A DNA stretch of 64,000 nt from Candidatus Methylomicrobium oryzae. Lineage in GTDB: Bacteria; Pseudomonadota; Gammaproteobacteria; Methylococcales; Methylomonadaceae. Under the pieces are notes generated by a model. The model was not told the DNA's origin, searched no databases, and saw only the letters and a list, made by a program, of their open reading frames with translations. The position numbers and the translations under genes are program-made. Position 1 is the first letter of the stretch. Every line of letters begins with the position of its first letter. Below, piece after piece: positions 21,495-30,477 of the stretch. The DNA lies in contig NZ_JAERVK010000005.1 of NCBI RefSeq assembly GCF_016745425.1, forward strand, positions 62,001-126,000, read 5' to 3'.

Positions 21495-21576
21495 CGTAGG
21501 ATGTGCTGAACGAAGTGAAGCGCATCGCTCGCATCGTTCGTGATTGATGCGCCTCCTGACGTCGGCACATCCTACG
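21495..21576. repeat. RAYT-associated REP element
   Basis: Ends are CGTAGGATGTGC and GCACATCCTACG, with inner GAAGCGCATC/GATGCGCCTC arms. It begins 18 bp after the permease stop. Copies recur at 21708, 22425, 34200, 39373 and 54439. Confidence 0.9.
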
Positions 21577-21638
21577 CCTTTTTAACGGCTTCATGGAGAT
21601 AGGTTACTTGCTTCGATAACCGAACAAATGGAGACAAA

Positions 21639-21722
21639 ATGACCGAATACCGCCGCGCCTACGTCCCCGGCGCGTCATGGTTTTTCACTGTGAATCTGGC
21701 CGAGGACCGTAGGATGTGCTGA
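21639..21722 (+). pseudogene. N-terminal fragment of a REP-associated transposase
   Basis: The first 22 codons (MTEYRRAYVPGASWFFTVNL and on) repeat the start of the intact RAYT gene at 21827. The two copies match over 65 bp, then this one passes directly into a REP element and stops at 21722. The six base differences in the shared part are all in third codon positions and silent, so the fragment is an older or paralogous copy rather than a recent duplication. Confidence 0.85.
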
Positions 21723-21796
21723 ACGAAGTGAAGCGCATCGCTCTCATCGTTCGCATTGCTCGCGATTGATGCGCCTCCTGCGTCGGCACATCCTAC
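21708..21796. repeat. RAYT-associated REP element
   Basis: Same ends as the 21495 copy, with a longer centre. It truncates the transposase fragment on its left and precedes the intact RAYT gene by 30 bp. Confidence 0.9.
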
Positions 21797-21826
21797 ACCT
21801 ATACTGTTTGACTGAAGGAAATAAAA

Positions 21827-22369
21827 ATGACCGAATACCGCCGCGCCTACGTTCCCGGTGCATCGTGGTTTTTTACGGTGAATCTGGCCGAACGTAAAGG
21901 TAACCATTTATTGACGGATAAAATCGATTTGCTGCGAGAGGCATTTGAATACACCAAGTCGCGTCATCCTTTCCGTATGGATGCGGTGGTGGTTATGCCC
22001 GACCATTTGCACTGCATCTGGACATTGCCTCCCAATGATGCTGATTTCCCGTTGCGTTGGAGTATGTTGAAAGGCTATTTTTCGCGAAACATCGAAAACC
22101 GCGAACGAATTTCCGCCAGCCGAAAATCCCGTAGGGAAAGAGGAATATGGCAGCGCCGTTTCTGGGAGCATCTTTTGCGCGATCAAACGGACTTCAACCG
22201 CCATGCCGATTATATCCATTGGAACCCGGTCAAACACGGCTGGGTAGAGCGGGTTCGGGATTGGCCTTATTCGAGTTTCCATCGTTATGTGGAGCAAGGG
22301 ATTTATCCGGAGAATTGGGGAAATGACGAACGTCTGGATATTATTGATGGGATCGAATATCTTGAATGA
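21827..22369 (+). CDS. REP-associated tyrosine transposase (RAYT)
   Basis: The 180-residue Y1-transposase has the HUH metal motif in MPDHLHCIW and the candidate nucleophile Tyr in HADYIHWNPVKHGWV. RAYTs cut single-stranded REP DNA and are thought to spread REP elements. The gene is framed by REP copies on both sides (21708-21796, 22379-22411 and 22425-22497), the normal arrangement. A GGAAATAAAA site precedes the ATG. All catalytic residues are present, so it is probably active. Confidence 0.92.
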   Translation: MTEYRRAYVPGASWFFTVNLAERKGNHLLTDKIDLLREAFEYTKSRHPFRMDAVVVMPDHLHCIWTLPPNDADFPLRWSMLKGYFSRNIENRERISASRKSRRERGIWQRRFWEHLLRDQTDFNRHADYIHWNPVKHGWVERVRDWPYSSFHRYVEQGIYPENWGNDERLDIIDGIEYLE

Positions 22370-22378
22370 GGTTTTCAA

Positions 22379-22497
22379 GCGATGCGCCTCCTTATGTCGG
22401 CACATCCTACGATCCTGTTAGGACCGTAGGATGTGCTGAACGAAGTGAAGCGCATCGCTCGCGATTGATGCGCCTCCTGACGTCGGCACATCCTACG
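22379..22497. repeat. Half REP plus full REP after the RAYT gene
   Basis: A right-half REP (22379-22411, ending GGCACATCCTACG) is followed by a full one (22425-22497). The pair separates the RAYT gene from ygfZ. Confidence 0.88.
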
Positions 22498-22522
22498 ATC
22501 CTGTTTGGGAAAGATAACGCGG

Positions 22523-22528
22523 TATAAT
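22523..22528 (+). promoter_or_regulatory. Possible -10 element of the ygfZ-ctaA operon
   Basis: A perfect TATAAT lies 26 bp upstream of the ygfZ ATG and directly after the REP. No good -35 hexamer is found at the standard spacing. Confidence 0.35.
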
Positions 22529-22554
22529 AGGCATTTTAACTCTCCGCACCGCTC

Positions 22555-23535
22555 ATGAATCTGCAATGGAAAACCTTTCTGCTCTCTGAGCAGGCTGCGA
22601 TCGACGGTGCTGATCGTGTCGTTTTTGCCGACTCCCAAACCGGTCAGCCTCGCATCTATCCTGTTTCTCACTTGGGCATTCTGTCCGCCTCCGGCAAGGA
22701 CGCGGCCAAGCTGCTGCAAGGCCAGGCTACCTGCAACGTGTTCGAAGTAAGCGCAAACCAGGCCCGGATCGGCGCGTTCTGCAATCCGAAAGGCCGCGCG
22801 ATCGCGACGTTTCTGCTTGCGAAACACGCGGACGATTACCTGCTCGTGCTGCCGCTGGAGCAGCTCGAAGCGATCAGGAAACACCTGCAGAAATACGTGC
22901 TGCGCGCGGACGTGAAATTGGCCGACCGTTCCGACGATTTCTGCCTACTGGGGTTGAGCCGGAACGAGGCAAGTGCCGGGCAGTTGTTTGCGGCTCGCGC
23001 TGACGACGGCGCGGTTTGGATTGAACTGGCTCCGGCCCGCACGCTGGTAATTGCCGAGCCGGAGCAGGCGATCAAGCTCTGGGCCGACTATCGGAATCAG
23101 CGAGGCTTTGCGCCCGGCAGTTCGGAAGACTGGCGCCTGCTCGACCTGCTCGGCGGCATTCCCTGGCTCTCCCCGGCGACTGCCGAGGAACACGTCCCGC
23201 AGATGCTGAACCTGGATAAACTGGACGGGATCAGCTTTACCAAAGGCTGTTACACCGGCCAGGAAATCGTCGCGCGGACCCATTACCTCGGCAAGTCCAA
23301 ACGCGCGCTGTTTCTGGCCGAGTGCGCGCTCGAGCAAGCGCCCGAGCCGAATGCGGCGATCGTCGACCGGGACGGCGGCGAGCAGAGCCGCGGCCAAGTG
23401 CTGACAGCACTCAGCCGTGACGGCATCTGCCATCTGCTCGCGGTGCTGCTGGTCAACGAAAGCGGCGACTACGATCCGGTCTTGAAGGACCGCCCCGACA
23501 TCTTCCTCCGTTTGTTACCTTTACCCAACGCATGA
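22555..23535 (+). CDS. ygfZ: YgfZ/GcvT-domain folate-binding protein
   Basis: YgfZ is a tetrahydrofolate-binding GcvT relative needed for activity of certain Fe-S enzymes such as the tRNA thiolation enzyme MiaB. The 326-residue product carries the signature KGCYTGQEIVAR with its essential cysteine, followed by HYLGKSKRALF. The 3' end overlaps ctaA by 4 bp. Confidence 0.88.
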   Translation: MNLQWKTFLLSEQAAIDGADRVVFADSQTGQPRIYPVSHLGILSASGKDAAKLLQGQATCNVFEVSANQARIGAFCNPKGRAIATFLLAKHADDYLLVLPLEQLEAIRKHLQKYVLRADVKLADRSDDFCLLGLSRNEASAGQLFAARADDGAVWIELAPARTLVIAEPEQAIKLWADYRNQRGFAPGSSEDWRLLDLLGGIPWLSPATAEEHVPQMLNLDKLDGISFTKGCYTGQEIVARTHYLGKSKRALFLAECALEQAPEPNAAIVDRDGGEQSRGQVLTALSRDGICHLLAVLLVNESGDYDPVLKDRPDIFLRLLPLPNA

Positions 23536-24536
23536 ACGATCAAGCCATTCTGAACTTCCGCCGCCTGGGCCTTCTGACCATTTTGGCGGTATATCTGGTG
23601 ATCCTGGCCGGCGGCATCGTCCGGGCCTCCGGCGCGGGCATGGGCTGCCCGGACTGGCCGACCTGCTTCGGCCAATGGGTGCCGCCGACCGACGAATCGC
23701 AGCTGCCGGCCAACTACCATGAAATCTACGCGCAGCGCGGTTACGAAAATACCCAGTTCAACCCGGTCAAGACCTGGACCGAATATTCGAACCGGCTGGT
23801 CGGCGCAACCACCGGCATTCTGGTGCTGTTGACCGCCTGGGCGTCGCGGATTTTTCTACGCCGCGACAAGACAATCTTCTATCTGTCGCTGACCAACCTG
23901 TTCCTGATCGGCTTTCAGGGCTGGCTCGGCTCGTCGGTCGTCGCGAGCAACCTGAAACCGTACATGATCACGCTGCACATGCTGATGGCGTTGTTGATCG
24001 TGGCGCTGGTGATCTACACGATCGCCCGCTCGCAGCGGGAGACGTTTGCGAATATCGACAGCAGCGCCTTGCCGCCGCGTTTCAAAACGGTGCTGGCGGC
24101 CGCGATGGGGATGACCCTGCTGCAGGTCGCGATGGGCACGCAGGTGCGCGAGACGGTCGATTTCCTTTCGCACTCGGCCAACTCCATCGACCGGCAGTTC
24201 TGGCGCGAGGGTTTTCCGATCATTTTCTACGTGCACCGGTCGTTCTCGTCGATCATCCTGCTCACCAACCTTTGGCTGTTCTGGAAGCTGCGCCGGACGC
24301 TGTCCCGGCAAAGCCTTTTGGTCCGAACCGGTTACGTGCTGCTCGGCCTGATCGTGACCGCCATTCTCGCCGGCGTTTCGCTGGACCGTCTCGGCATGCC
24401 GCCGGTTGCGCAGCCGATTCATCTCTTGATGGCGAACCTGATCTTCGGAGTGCAGTTTTTCCTGTTTATTGCGCTGCGTTATTCGTCGGGTACCGGTAAA
24501 CAAGCAAGCGCCGGGGAGATATTGCAGAATAATTAA
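23532..24536 (+). CDS. ctaA: Heme A synthase (COX15/CtaA family)
   Basis: The protein hydroxylates the C8 methyl of heme O to make heme A for cytochrome c oxidase. The 334-residue membrane protein has about eight transmembrane segments and the family signatures GGIVRASGAGMGCPDWPTCF, EYSNRLVG and the heme-ligand histidines in TLHM, YVHRS and QPIHLLMA. It is coupled to ygfZ by an ATGA overlap. No other oxidase genes are in the window. Confidence 0.9.
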   Translation: MNDQAILNFRRLGLLTILAVYLVILAGGIVRASGAGMGCPDWPTCFGQWVPPTDESQLPANYHEIYAQRGYENTQFNPVKTWTEYSNRLVGATTGILVLLTAWASRIFLRRDKTIFYLSLTNLFLIGFQGWLGSSVVASNLKPYMITLHMLMALLIVALVIYTIARSQRETFANIDSSALPPRFKTVLAAAMGMTLLQVAMGTQVRETVDFLSHSANSIDRQFWREGFPIIFYVHRSFSSIILLTNLWLFWKLRRTLSRQSLLVRTGYVLLGLIVTAILAGVSLDRLGMPPVAQPIHLLMANLIFGVQFFLFIALRYSSGTGKQASAGEILQNN

Positions 24537-25001
24537 AACCGTTTCCACGCGTTGCGCTCATCGTTATACACATACGGAGTTTGATCCGATCAACGGACCG
24601 GCAGGCGTCCAAGGCTGGCTTTGGACCATTCCTAAATACGACGTTCAAAGCAAGCTTTTCAAAGCAAGCTTTGAACTCCACGGCGCCAGTGAGGCGTTAT
24701 GCGATCGCGTTTAGCGGGCGGCGTTATTTCGGCGGTCCGTTCCTGTTGGACAACCTAATCGGTGCGGACCGGGTCTAAAAATAAAGCGATCCGGCCCTGC
24801 TTAGGATCTGGCCGATATTAACTTCCCGGTAGGGGTGGTAGACCCGCCAAGTTTTTAAAACCTGGCAGGTCTTGGGTCGGGAAATTATTTGGAGCCAAAT
24901 CCTTAAGGGATGCCGATTGAAATGGGGAGCGATTCCGTTTACATTGGCCGAATGCTGCCGGCAGCCGGACAACAACTTTACCGACTTTAAAGGAGGATTC
25001 C
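24537..25001. other. Intergenic stretch without a gene
   Basis: Short open frames here lack ribosome sites and recognisable content. A local direct repeat (AAAGCAAGCTTT-like, 24648-24671) is present. An AAAGGAGG ribosome site at the right end belongs to the rhomboid gene. Confidence 0.5.
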
Positions 25002-25757
25002 ATGTTTCCGATTCGCGATGAAAATCCCACCATCCGTACCCCTGTTGCCACGCTCGGACTGATCGGCTTGAATCTTCTGATCTGGATTTTTGTGCAGGGC
25101 GCCGGCAGCGAAGTGCCGCTGGTCAAATCGCTGTGCCTGTACAGCCTGATTCCGGGCGAGCTGTTGAATTCCGCGCCGGTCGGCACGCGCCTGCAGTTGA
25201 CGGATGACCTGGTCTGCGTGCTCGACGGCAAGGAAAGCCTTTCTACCCTGATTACGCATGCGTTCCTGCACGGCAGCTGGTTCCATATCATCAGCAACCT
25301 TTGGTTCCTGTGGATTTTCGGCGACAACGTCGAGGATGCGATGGGACCTTTCCGTTTTCTCGGCTTCTATGCGATATGCATTCTGGCCGCCGCGGGGGCA
25401 CAGATCATGGCCGACCCGGGCGCAATCACCCCGATGGTCGGCGCATCCGGCGCGATCGGCGGAGTCATGGGCGCCTACGCCCGGCTTTACCCGCGGGCCT
25501 ATGTGCACACGCTGATCCCGCTGGGGTTCTTCATCACGACTGCCGCGATTCCGGCCGTTTATATGCTGGGCTACTGGTTTTTCCTCCAGTTGATCAGCGC
25601 GGTCCCGGCCATCGGAGGTCCTGCGCAGATCGCCTTCTGGGCGCATGCGGGCGGATTTGTTGCCGGCCTCTTGCTGATCAAGCCGATCAGCCGGCAGGAT
25701 TACCTCGACGAACATAACCGGTTGACGCCGAATCAGAGCGCGAAGTACCGGCTTTAA
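25002..25757 (+). CDS. Rhomboid-family intramembrane serine protease
   Basis: The 251-residue protein has six or so transmembrane segments, the GxSG nucleophile motif GASGA (Ser149) and the catalytic histidine in FWAHAGG near residue 213. The HGSWFHIISNLWFLWIFG segment is typical. A long loop follows the first transmembrane helix, as in many bacterial rhomboids. The AAAGGAGG site lies at good distance from the ATG. The substrates are unknown. Confidence 0.9.
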   Translation: MFPIRDENPTIRTPVATLGLIGLNLLIWIFVQGAGSEVPLVKSLCLYSLIPGELLNSAPVGTRLQLTDDLVCVLDGKESLSTLITHAFLHGSWFHIISNLWFLWIFGDNVEDAMGPFRFLGFYAICILAAAGAQIMADPGAITPMVGASGAIGGVMGAYARLYPRAYVHTLIPLGFFITTAAIPAVYMLGYWFFLQLISAVPAIGGPAQIAFWAHAGGFVAGLLLIKPISRQDYLDEHNRLTPNQSAKYRL

Positions 25758-25964
25758 TTCCCTCATAGGTACGCTGCGCGTGCCGCTTTTGAAAACGTGT
25801 AGATAATCGTAGCCAATGACTGCAGGTTTGATGATGGCTGTGCGCTAGACGCAGCCATATCGAACGAAATGACAGTGGTTCGCGCAACGTACCCGGCTGC
25901 CCATACCCTCCATTCCGTCACAGTCCTACCGCCACAAGAAGCGGAGGTTAAGGCACGGAACAGA

Positions 25965-26993
25965 TTATGAGGCGCGCCGCGCCAAATCGGGGGATCGATC
26001 TCCCGGCCCCATTTTCTGCTCCAGTAACATCGAGCGAAGGCGCATGAGATGGGCCTCGTTTTCCTCGGCGTTTTTTTCGTAAATCTGTTTCATGTGCGGA
26101 TTGTTTTCCTTGTGCGCCAGATTTTTCTGCAGATTCTGGCGTTCTTCGAACATCCTCAATGCGATCCACAGCGTTTCCTCGATCTTTTCCCGCTGATCGT
26201 CCAATAGCGTTGCGGAGGTAAACGTATGCCCGGTATAACAACGATATCTCCTTTGCTCGTCCGGATTTTCCATTTCCCAGAGCATGCCGCCGCAGCTGGG
26301 GCACGTGTAAGGCGTCTGATTTCCCAGCGAGCCCATTTCTTCGATGCCGGCAACGACGCGCTCGGAAATCTCCGCCTCGATCCGTATATCTTCCGGGATT
26401 ACCGCGCTCGTCCGGGGGATTTCCCGAACGAGCTTTTCCAGCAGCGGCCCCATGTCGGCCACCGGCACGCAATAATCGACATGGCCGGTATTGAGTGCGC
26501 TTTGGGGCATGTCCGGATAGGGGGCGTCGTCCGGATCCTGGACGACAGTCACGCCGCCGCAGCGGTGAACCGCAATTAATCCGGAAGTCCCGTCGTCGAG
26601 CATGCCGGTCAGGATCACTCCGATGACGCGTGGGCCGTGCGCAACCGCCGCCGAACGGAACAACGGGTCCACCGCCGGTCGGTAGCGGTTTTCCGGCGCT
26701 CCCCGGCGAAGAAGAAGAGAATTCTCCTTCACCAGAAGATGGGTATCGGGCGGCGCCAGATAAATCTTCCGCTGCTCAAACACCTCGCCGTCTTTGGCCA
26801 GTTTGCACTCGAACGCTTGATATTGCCCCAGTTTTTGCAGCAGCCCGAGGGGCGTGAGTTCGGGATGCAGATGCTGAACGATGAAAATCGCCGCCGGCAA
26901 TCCGTCGGGCAGCCCGCCGATCAGCCGATCAAGTGTTTCCATGCCACCGGCCGAAGTGCCGATCACAACAATGTCGCGGCCTTGTGTTGACAT
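25965..26993 (-). CDS. CheB-type methylesterase without receiver domain
   Basis: The 342-residue product has a CheB catalytic domain (about 1-190) with Ser14 in GTSAGG, His41 in VQHLH and the Asp of GMLDDGT. The receiver domain that normally controls CheB is absent. The C-terminal part has a CPSCGG...RYRC zinc-ribbon-like motif (about 232-255) and a helical tail. No chemotaxis gene is nearby. Homologues of this arrangement are common stand-alone proteins whose targets are not chemoreceptors for certain. Confidence 0.82.
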   Translation of the reverse strand: MSTQGRDIVVIGTSAGGMETLDRLIGGLPDGLPAAIFIVQHLHPELTPLGLLQKLGQYQAFECKLAKDGEVFEQRKIYLAPPDTHLLVKENSLLLRRGAPENRYRPAVDPLFRSAAVAHGPRVIGVILTGMLDDGTSGLIAVHRCGGVTVVQDPDDAPYPDMPQSALNTGHVDYCVPVADMGPLLEKLVREIPRTSAVIPEDIRIEAEISERVVAGIEEMGSLGNQTPYTCPSCGGMLWEMENPDEQRRYRCYTGHTFTSATLLDDQREKIEETLWIALRMFEERQNLQKNLAHKENNPHMKQIYEKNAEENEAHLMRLRSMLLEQKMGPGDRSPDLARRAS

Positions 26994-27281
26994 GCCTGCT
27001 CCTCATTTTCCGCAATGAACTCTTGTAAAGCCATAAATTTTCGATGCGGTAGCTGCCGATTCGGTTCAAGCGCATTAAAGAGATTTTCTTTCTCCAGACC
27101 GTTTGAGGGTTATTGCACAGCAAAGGTGCGCCCTATGACCGAAATTGCACCATAGATGAGCGTTTATCCCTATTGGCGTGCAGCCGGAAAAACAATCCCT
27201 GCCTGGACAGGTTGCTCTAATTCATTGTTTTATCTATGACCTTCGGTTCGGCGTGAATCATGCAGAAAGCCATTTCCGATG

Positions 27282-27297
27282 TGGCATTCATTCTGCA
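27282..27297 (+). promoter_or_regulatory. Candidate sigma-54 promoter of the bmp-biuH operon
   Basis: TGGCATTCATTCTGCA has GG and GC spaced 12 bases apart, matching the -24/-12 consensus TGGCACGN4TTGCW at 9 of 12 defined positions. It lies 57 bp before the operon's ATG. A nitrogen-controlled (NtrC-type) sigma-54 promoter fits the operon's job. The rest of 26994-27353 holds no gene. Confidence 0.5.
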
Positions 27298-27302
27298 TAG
27301 AC

Positions 27303-27314
27303 GTTGCATGCAAC
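27303..27314. promoter_or_regulatory. Palindrome at the expected +1 of the bmp operon
   Basis: GTTGCATGCAAC is a perfect 12-bp palindrome centred about 12 bases downstream of the -12 GC. Its position and TGYAYRCA core resemble the TGTATACA site at 36648, so a common repressor could bind both. Confidence 0.4.
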
Positions 27315-27353
27315 AAGGTATGCAAATGGTTTTTATTCATTCTTGAGGTCACT

Positions 27354-28481
27354 ATGAAAGTTGCTGAGGCATGGCTGTGTTCTTTTTTTCGGCGCGGAAG
27401 GCAGGAATGGCTGGCGTTCCTGTTCATCTCGTTCGCGATGGCCGCGCCGCTGCATGCGGAGGAGGCCGTGGTCGGATTCCTCTATGTCGGCTCCAAGGCC
27501 GATTACGGCTATAACCAGGCCCATGCGCAGGGCGCGGCGGCGGTTAAGGCGATGCCCGGCGTCAAGGTGATCGAGGAGGAAAACGTGCCGGAAACGATCG
27601 CGGTGCAGAATTCGATGGAAAGCATGATCAACCTGGACGGCGCCAAACTGATCTTTCCGACCTCGTTCGGCTATTACGATCCGCACGTCTTAACCGTGGC
27701 GCCCCAATATCCGGGGACGACTTTCTTGCATGCCGGCGGCCTTTATCAGGAAGGCAAGCACCCGGCCAACGCCGGCAGTTATTTCGGTTATATCGATGAA
27801 GCGCAGTATATCGCCGGGATCGTCGCGGGCGGTACCTCGAAAACCGGCAAGCTCGGCTTCATCGCCGCCAAGCCGATCCCGCAGGTGCTGCGCAACATCA
27901 ACTCCTTTACGTTGGGCGCGCAAAGCGTGAACCCCAAGATTACTACGCAGGTGATTTTCACCGGCGACTGGGCGCTGCCGGTCAAAGAAGCCGAAGCGGC
28001 CAACAGCCTGATCGACCAGGGCATCGATGTGATCACCATGCACGTGGACAGCCCGAAAGTGATCATCGAGATCTGCGAGCGCCGCGGCATTTATTCGAGC
28101 GGCTATCACGCCGACCAGTCCGAACTGGCGCCGAAGGGGTATCTGACCGGCGCGGAATGGAACTGGCCGAAGGTGTACACCGATTTCGTCAAGCTGCTGC
28201 AGGAAGGCAAGCCGTTCCCGCATCTGCTTCGGGGCGGCCTGAAGGAAGGCATCGTCAAGAATTCGAAATACGGCCCTGCGGTCAGCGCCAAGACGATCGA
28301 GCTGGCCGAGGCCGCAAAGGCCAAGTTCATGGCCGGCGAGATGGTCATCTATAAAGGCGAGCTGAAGGACAACAAGGGCAAGGTGGTGATTCCGGCCGGC
28401 CAGTCGCTGCCGCAGACCGACATCAAGCTGGAGTCGATGGACTATCTGGTCGCCGGCGTGATCGGCAGCACCGGTTCGTGA
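27354..28481 (+). CDS. BMP-family ABC transporter substrate-binding protein
   Basis: The 375-residue product has a signal peptide ending near PLHAEE and a BMP/Med (PnrA-like) domain, with YGYNQAHAQGAAAVK and the C-terminal part of the fold. BMP proteins bind nucleosides and related ring or ureide compounds in the periplasm. The ATG at 27354 fits the signal peptide and has GAGG upstream. It is the first gene of a tight operon with two permeases, a biuret hydrolase and an ATPase, so the ligand is likely biuret or a related compound. Confidence 0.85.
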   Translation: MKVAEAWLCSFFRRGRQEWLAFLFISFAMAAPLHAEEAVVGFLYVGSKADYGYNQAHAQGAAAVKAMPGVKVIEEENVPETIAVQNSMESMINLDGAKLIFPTSFGYYDPHVLTVAPQYPGTTFLHAGGLYQEGKHPANAGSYFGYIDEAQYIAGIVAGGTSKTGKLGFIAAKPIPQVLRNINSFTLGAQSVNPKITTQVIFTGDWALPVKEAEAANSLIDQGIDVITMHVDSPKVIIEICERRGIYSSGYHADQSELAPKGYLTGAEWNWPKVYTDFVKLLQEGKPFPHLLRGGLKEGIVKNSKYGPAVSAKTIELAEAAKAKFMAGEMVIYKGELKDNKGKVVIPAGQSLPQTDIKLESMDYLVAGVIGSTGS

Positions 28482-28483
28482 CG

Positions 28484-29545
28484 ATGAACGTACGGGTGCC
28501 GGCGCAGGTACTGGAAAGCCTGTTGATTCCGGTAAGCGCGTTGCTGGCGGCGCTGCTGTTGTTCGGGATTTTCCTGGCATGCCTGGGCAACGATCCTTTG
28601 GCGGTCTTCCACTCCATGGTCCGGGGCGGCTTCGGCAGCGCATTCGCCTGGCGCAATACGCTGGAACGGGCGGCGCCGCTGATGCTGACGGCCTTATGCA
28701 CGGCCTTGCCTGCGCAGTTGGGGCTGATCGTGATCGGCGGCGAAGGGGCATTGGTTGTCGGCGGAGTCAGCGCGGCGCTGGCCGGCGGTCTGGCCTTTGA
28801 GGATCAAACTCCCTGGCTGGCGATCGCGGCGATGTTGATTGCCGGTACGGCGGCGGGAGGCGCCTGGATCGGCCTGGTCGGCTGGCTGAAGCATTACCGG
28901 GGCATCAACGAAACCATCACCAGCCTGCTGTTCAACTATATTGCGATCGCGCTGATGAATCATCTGGTGACCGGCCCCTGGCGCGATCCCGCGAGTTTGA
29001 ACAAGCCGTCGACCCGGCCGGTCGGCAGCGCTCACATGCTGGGCGACATGCCGGGCCTCGGCGTGCATTGGGGATTGGCTTTGGCGCTGGCGTTGTGCCT
29101 CGTTTGTTATACCGTGTTTCGTCAGACGACGTTCGGATTTGCGGTGCGCATTGCCGGCGGTAATCCGCGCGCCGCCCGGCTTGCCGGTCTTCCGGTCGGG
29201 CTGTTGACGCTGATCACCTGTTTTTGGGCCGGCGCTGCGGCCGGGCTGGCCGGCAGCATTGAGGTGGCGGCGATTCAAGGCGCCGCAAATGCGTCGCTGG
29301 CCGCGGGCTACGGCTACGCGGGGATTCTGGCCGCTTTTCTGGCGCGGCAGAATCCGCTGGCGGTGATTCCGGTCGCGCTGATCCTGGGCGGCATTTCCGC
29401 CAGCGCCGGCCTTTTGCAGCGCAGCCATCATCTGCCCGATGCGGCGGTGCTGATGCTGCAAGGCATTATTTTCATCACGATCCTGTCCAGCGAAACTTGT
29501 TACGGACGGCTGCAACCCTGGCTGGACAGCCGGAGGCGGGCATGA
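28484..29545 (+). CDS. BMP-type ABC transporter permease 1
   Basis: The 353-residue BPD_transp_2 permease (RbsC/YufP-like) has eight or more hydrophobic segments and the conserved GINETITSLLFNYIA segment. The gene starts right after the binding-protein stop; a GTG at 28478 overlapping that stop is an alternative start. Its stop overlaps the next permease by ATGA. It would form the larger membrane subunit. Confidence 0.85.
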   Translation: MNVRVPAQVLESLLIPVSALLAALLLFGIFLACLGNDPLAVFHSMVRGGFGSAFAWRNTLERAAPLMLTALCTALPAQLGLIVIGGEGALVVGGVSAALAGGLAFEDQTPWLAIAAMLIAGTAAGGAWIGLVGWLKHYRGINETITSLLFNYIAIALMNHLVTGPWRDPASLNKPSTRPVGSAHMLGDMPGLGVHWGLALALALCLVCYTVFRQTTFGFAVRIAGGNPRAARLAGLPVGLLTLITCFWAGAAAGLAGSIEVAAIQGAANASLAAGYGYAGILAAFLARQNPLAVIPVALILGGISASAGLLQRSHHLPDAAVLMLQGIIFITILSSETCYGRLQPWLDSRRRA

Positions 29546-30468
29546 ACGGGGAAGCTTTGGGCTGGTGGGGCGTGCCGCTGGCCATTCTGGGCGGAGCGAT
29601 TCGCGCCGGCACGCCGTATTTGTTCGTCAGCCTCGGCGAGTGCTTGACCGAGAAAAGCGGCCGGATCAATCTCGGGCTCGAAGGCAATCTGGTGCTCGGC
29701 GCGATGTCGGCTTACGCCGTATCTTATCTGAGCGGTTCGCCCTGGCTCGGCGTATTGGCGGCGGGCGGCACCGGCATGCTGCTGGGGCTTCTGCATGCCT
29801 GGCTGTGCAGCTTTCCGAAAGTCAACGATATCGCGGTCGGGATTGCGTTGATGCTGTTCGGGATCGGCGTCGCGTTCTTCTTCGGCAAGCCTTACATCCA
29901 GCCGGCCGCGCCGCACCTGCCGGCGCTCGGTTTCGGCGATTGGAGCGCCAGCGCCCAGGTCCGCGCTGCGCTGGAAATTAACGTGCTGTTTCTGATCGGC
30001 CTCGGCACTGCGCCGCTGTTGGGCTGGTTTCTGGCCAACACCCGCTGGGGGCTGATGGTGCGGACCGTCGGCGACAGCCGCAATGCCGCCGAGGCGCTCG
30101 GCTTTCCGGTCAACCGGGTACGGGCCGCGGCGACCGTGGCCGGCGGCTTTCTGGCCGGCGTCGGCGGAGCATTCCTGTCGCTGTATTATCCCGGCAGCTG
30201 GAACGAAGGGCTGTCCAGCGGCCAGGGGTTGATCGCGGTCGCCCTGGTCGTGTTCGCGCGCTGGCAGCCGATGCGCTGCCTGTATGCCTCGCTGCTGTTC
30301 GGCGGCGCCGGCGCGCTCGGCCCCGCGCTGCAATCGGTCGGCATCACCGGCGGCTATTACCTGTTCAATGCGGCGCCCTATGTGTTGACGCTGCTGCTGA
30401 TGGCGGCGACCTGCTCGCCCGAACGCACCCTGTCCGGCATTCCGGGCGAACTTTCCGTTACCAAATGA
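29542..30468 (+). CDS. BMP-type ABC transporter permease 2
   Basis: The 308-residue permease (YufQ-like) contains ACLTEKSGRINLGLEG-type sequence (ECLTEKSGRINLGLEGN) characteristic of the second permease of nucleoside-type systems. The ATG at 29542 overlaps the previous stop and follows GGAGG. About eight transmembrane segments are visible. It pairs with permease 1. Confidence 0.87.
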   Translation: MNGEALGWWGVPLAILGGAIRAGTPYLFVSLGECLTEKSGRINLGLEGNLVLGAMSAYAVSYLSGSPWLGVLAAGGTGMLLGLLHAWLCSFPKVNDIAVGIALMLFGIGVAFFFGKPYIQPAAPHLPALGFGDWSASAQVRAALEINVLFLIGLGTAPLLGWFLANTRWGLMVRTVGDSRNAAEALGFPVNRVRAAATVAGGFLAGVGGAFLSLYYPGSWNEGLSSGQGLIAVALVVFARWQPMRCLYASLLFGGAGALGPALQSVGITGGYYLFNAAPYVLTLLLMAATCSPERTLSGIPGELSVTK

Positions 30469-30477
30469 GAACACGCC

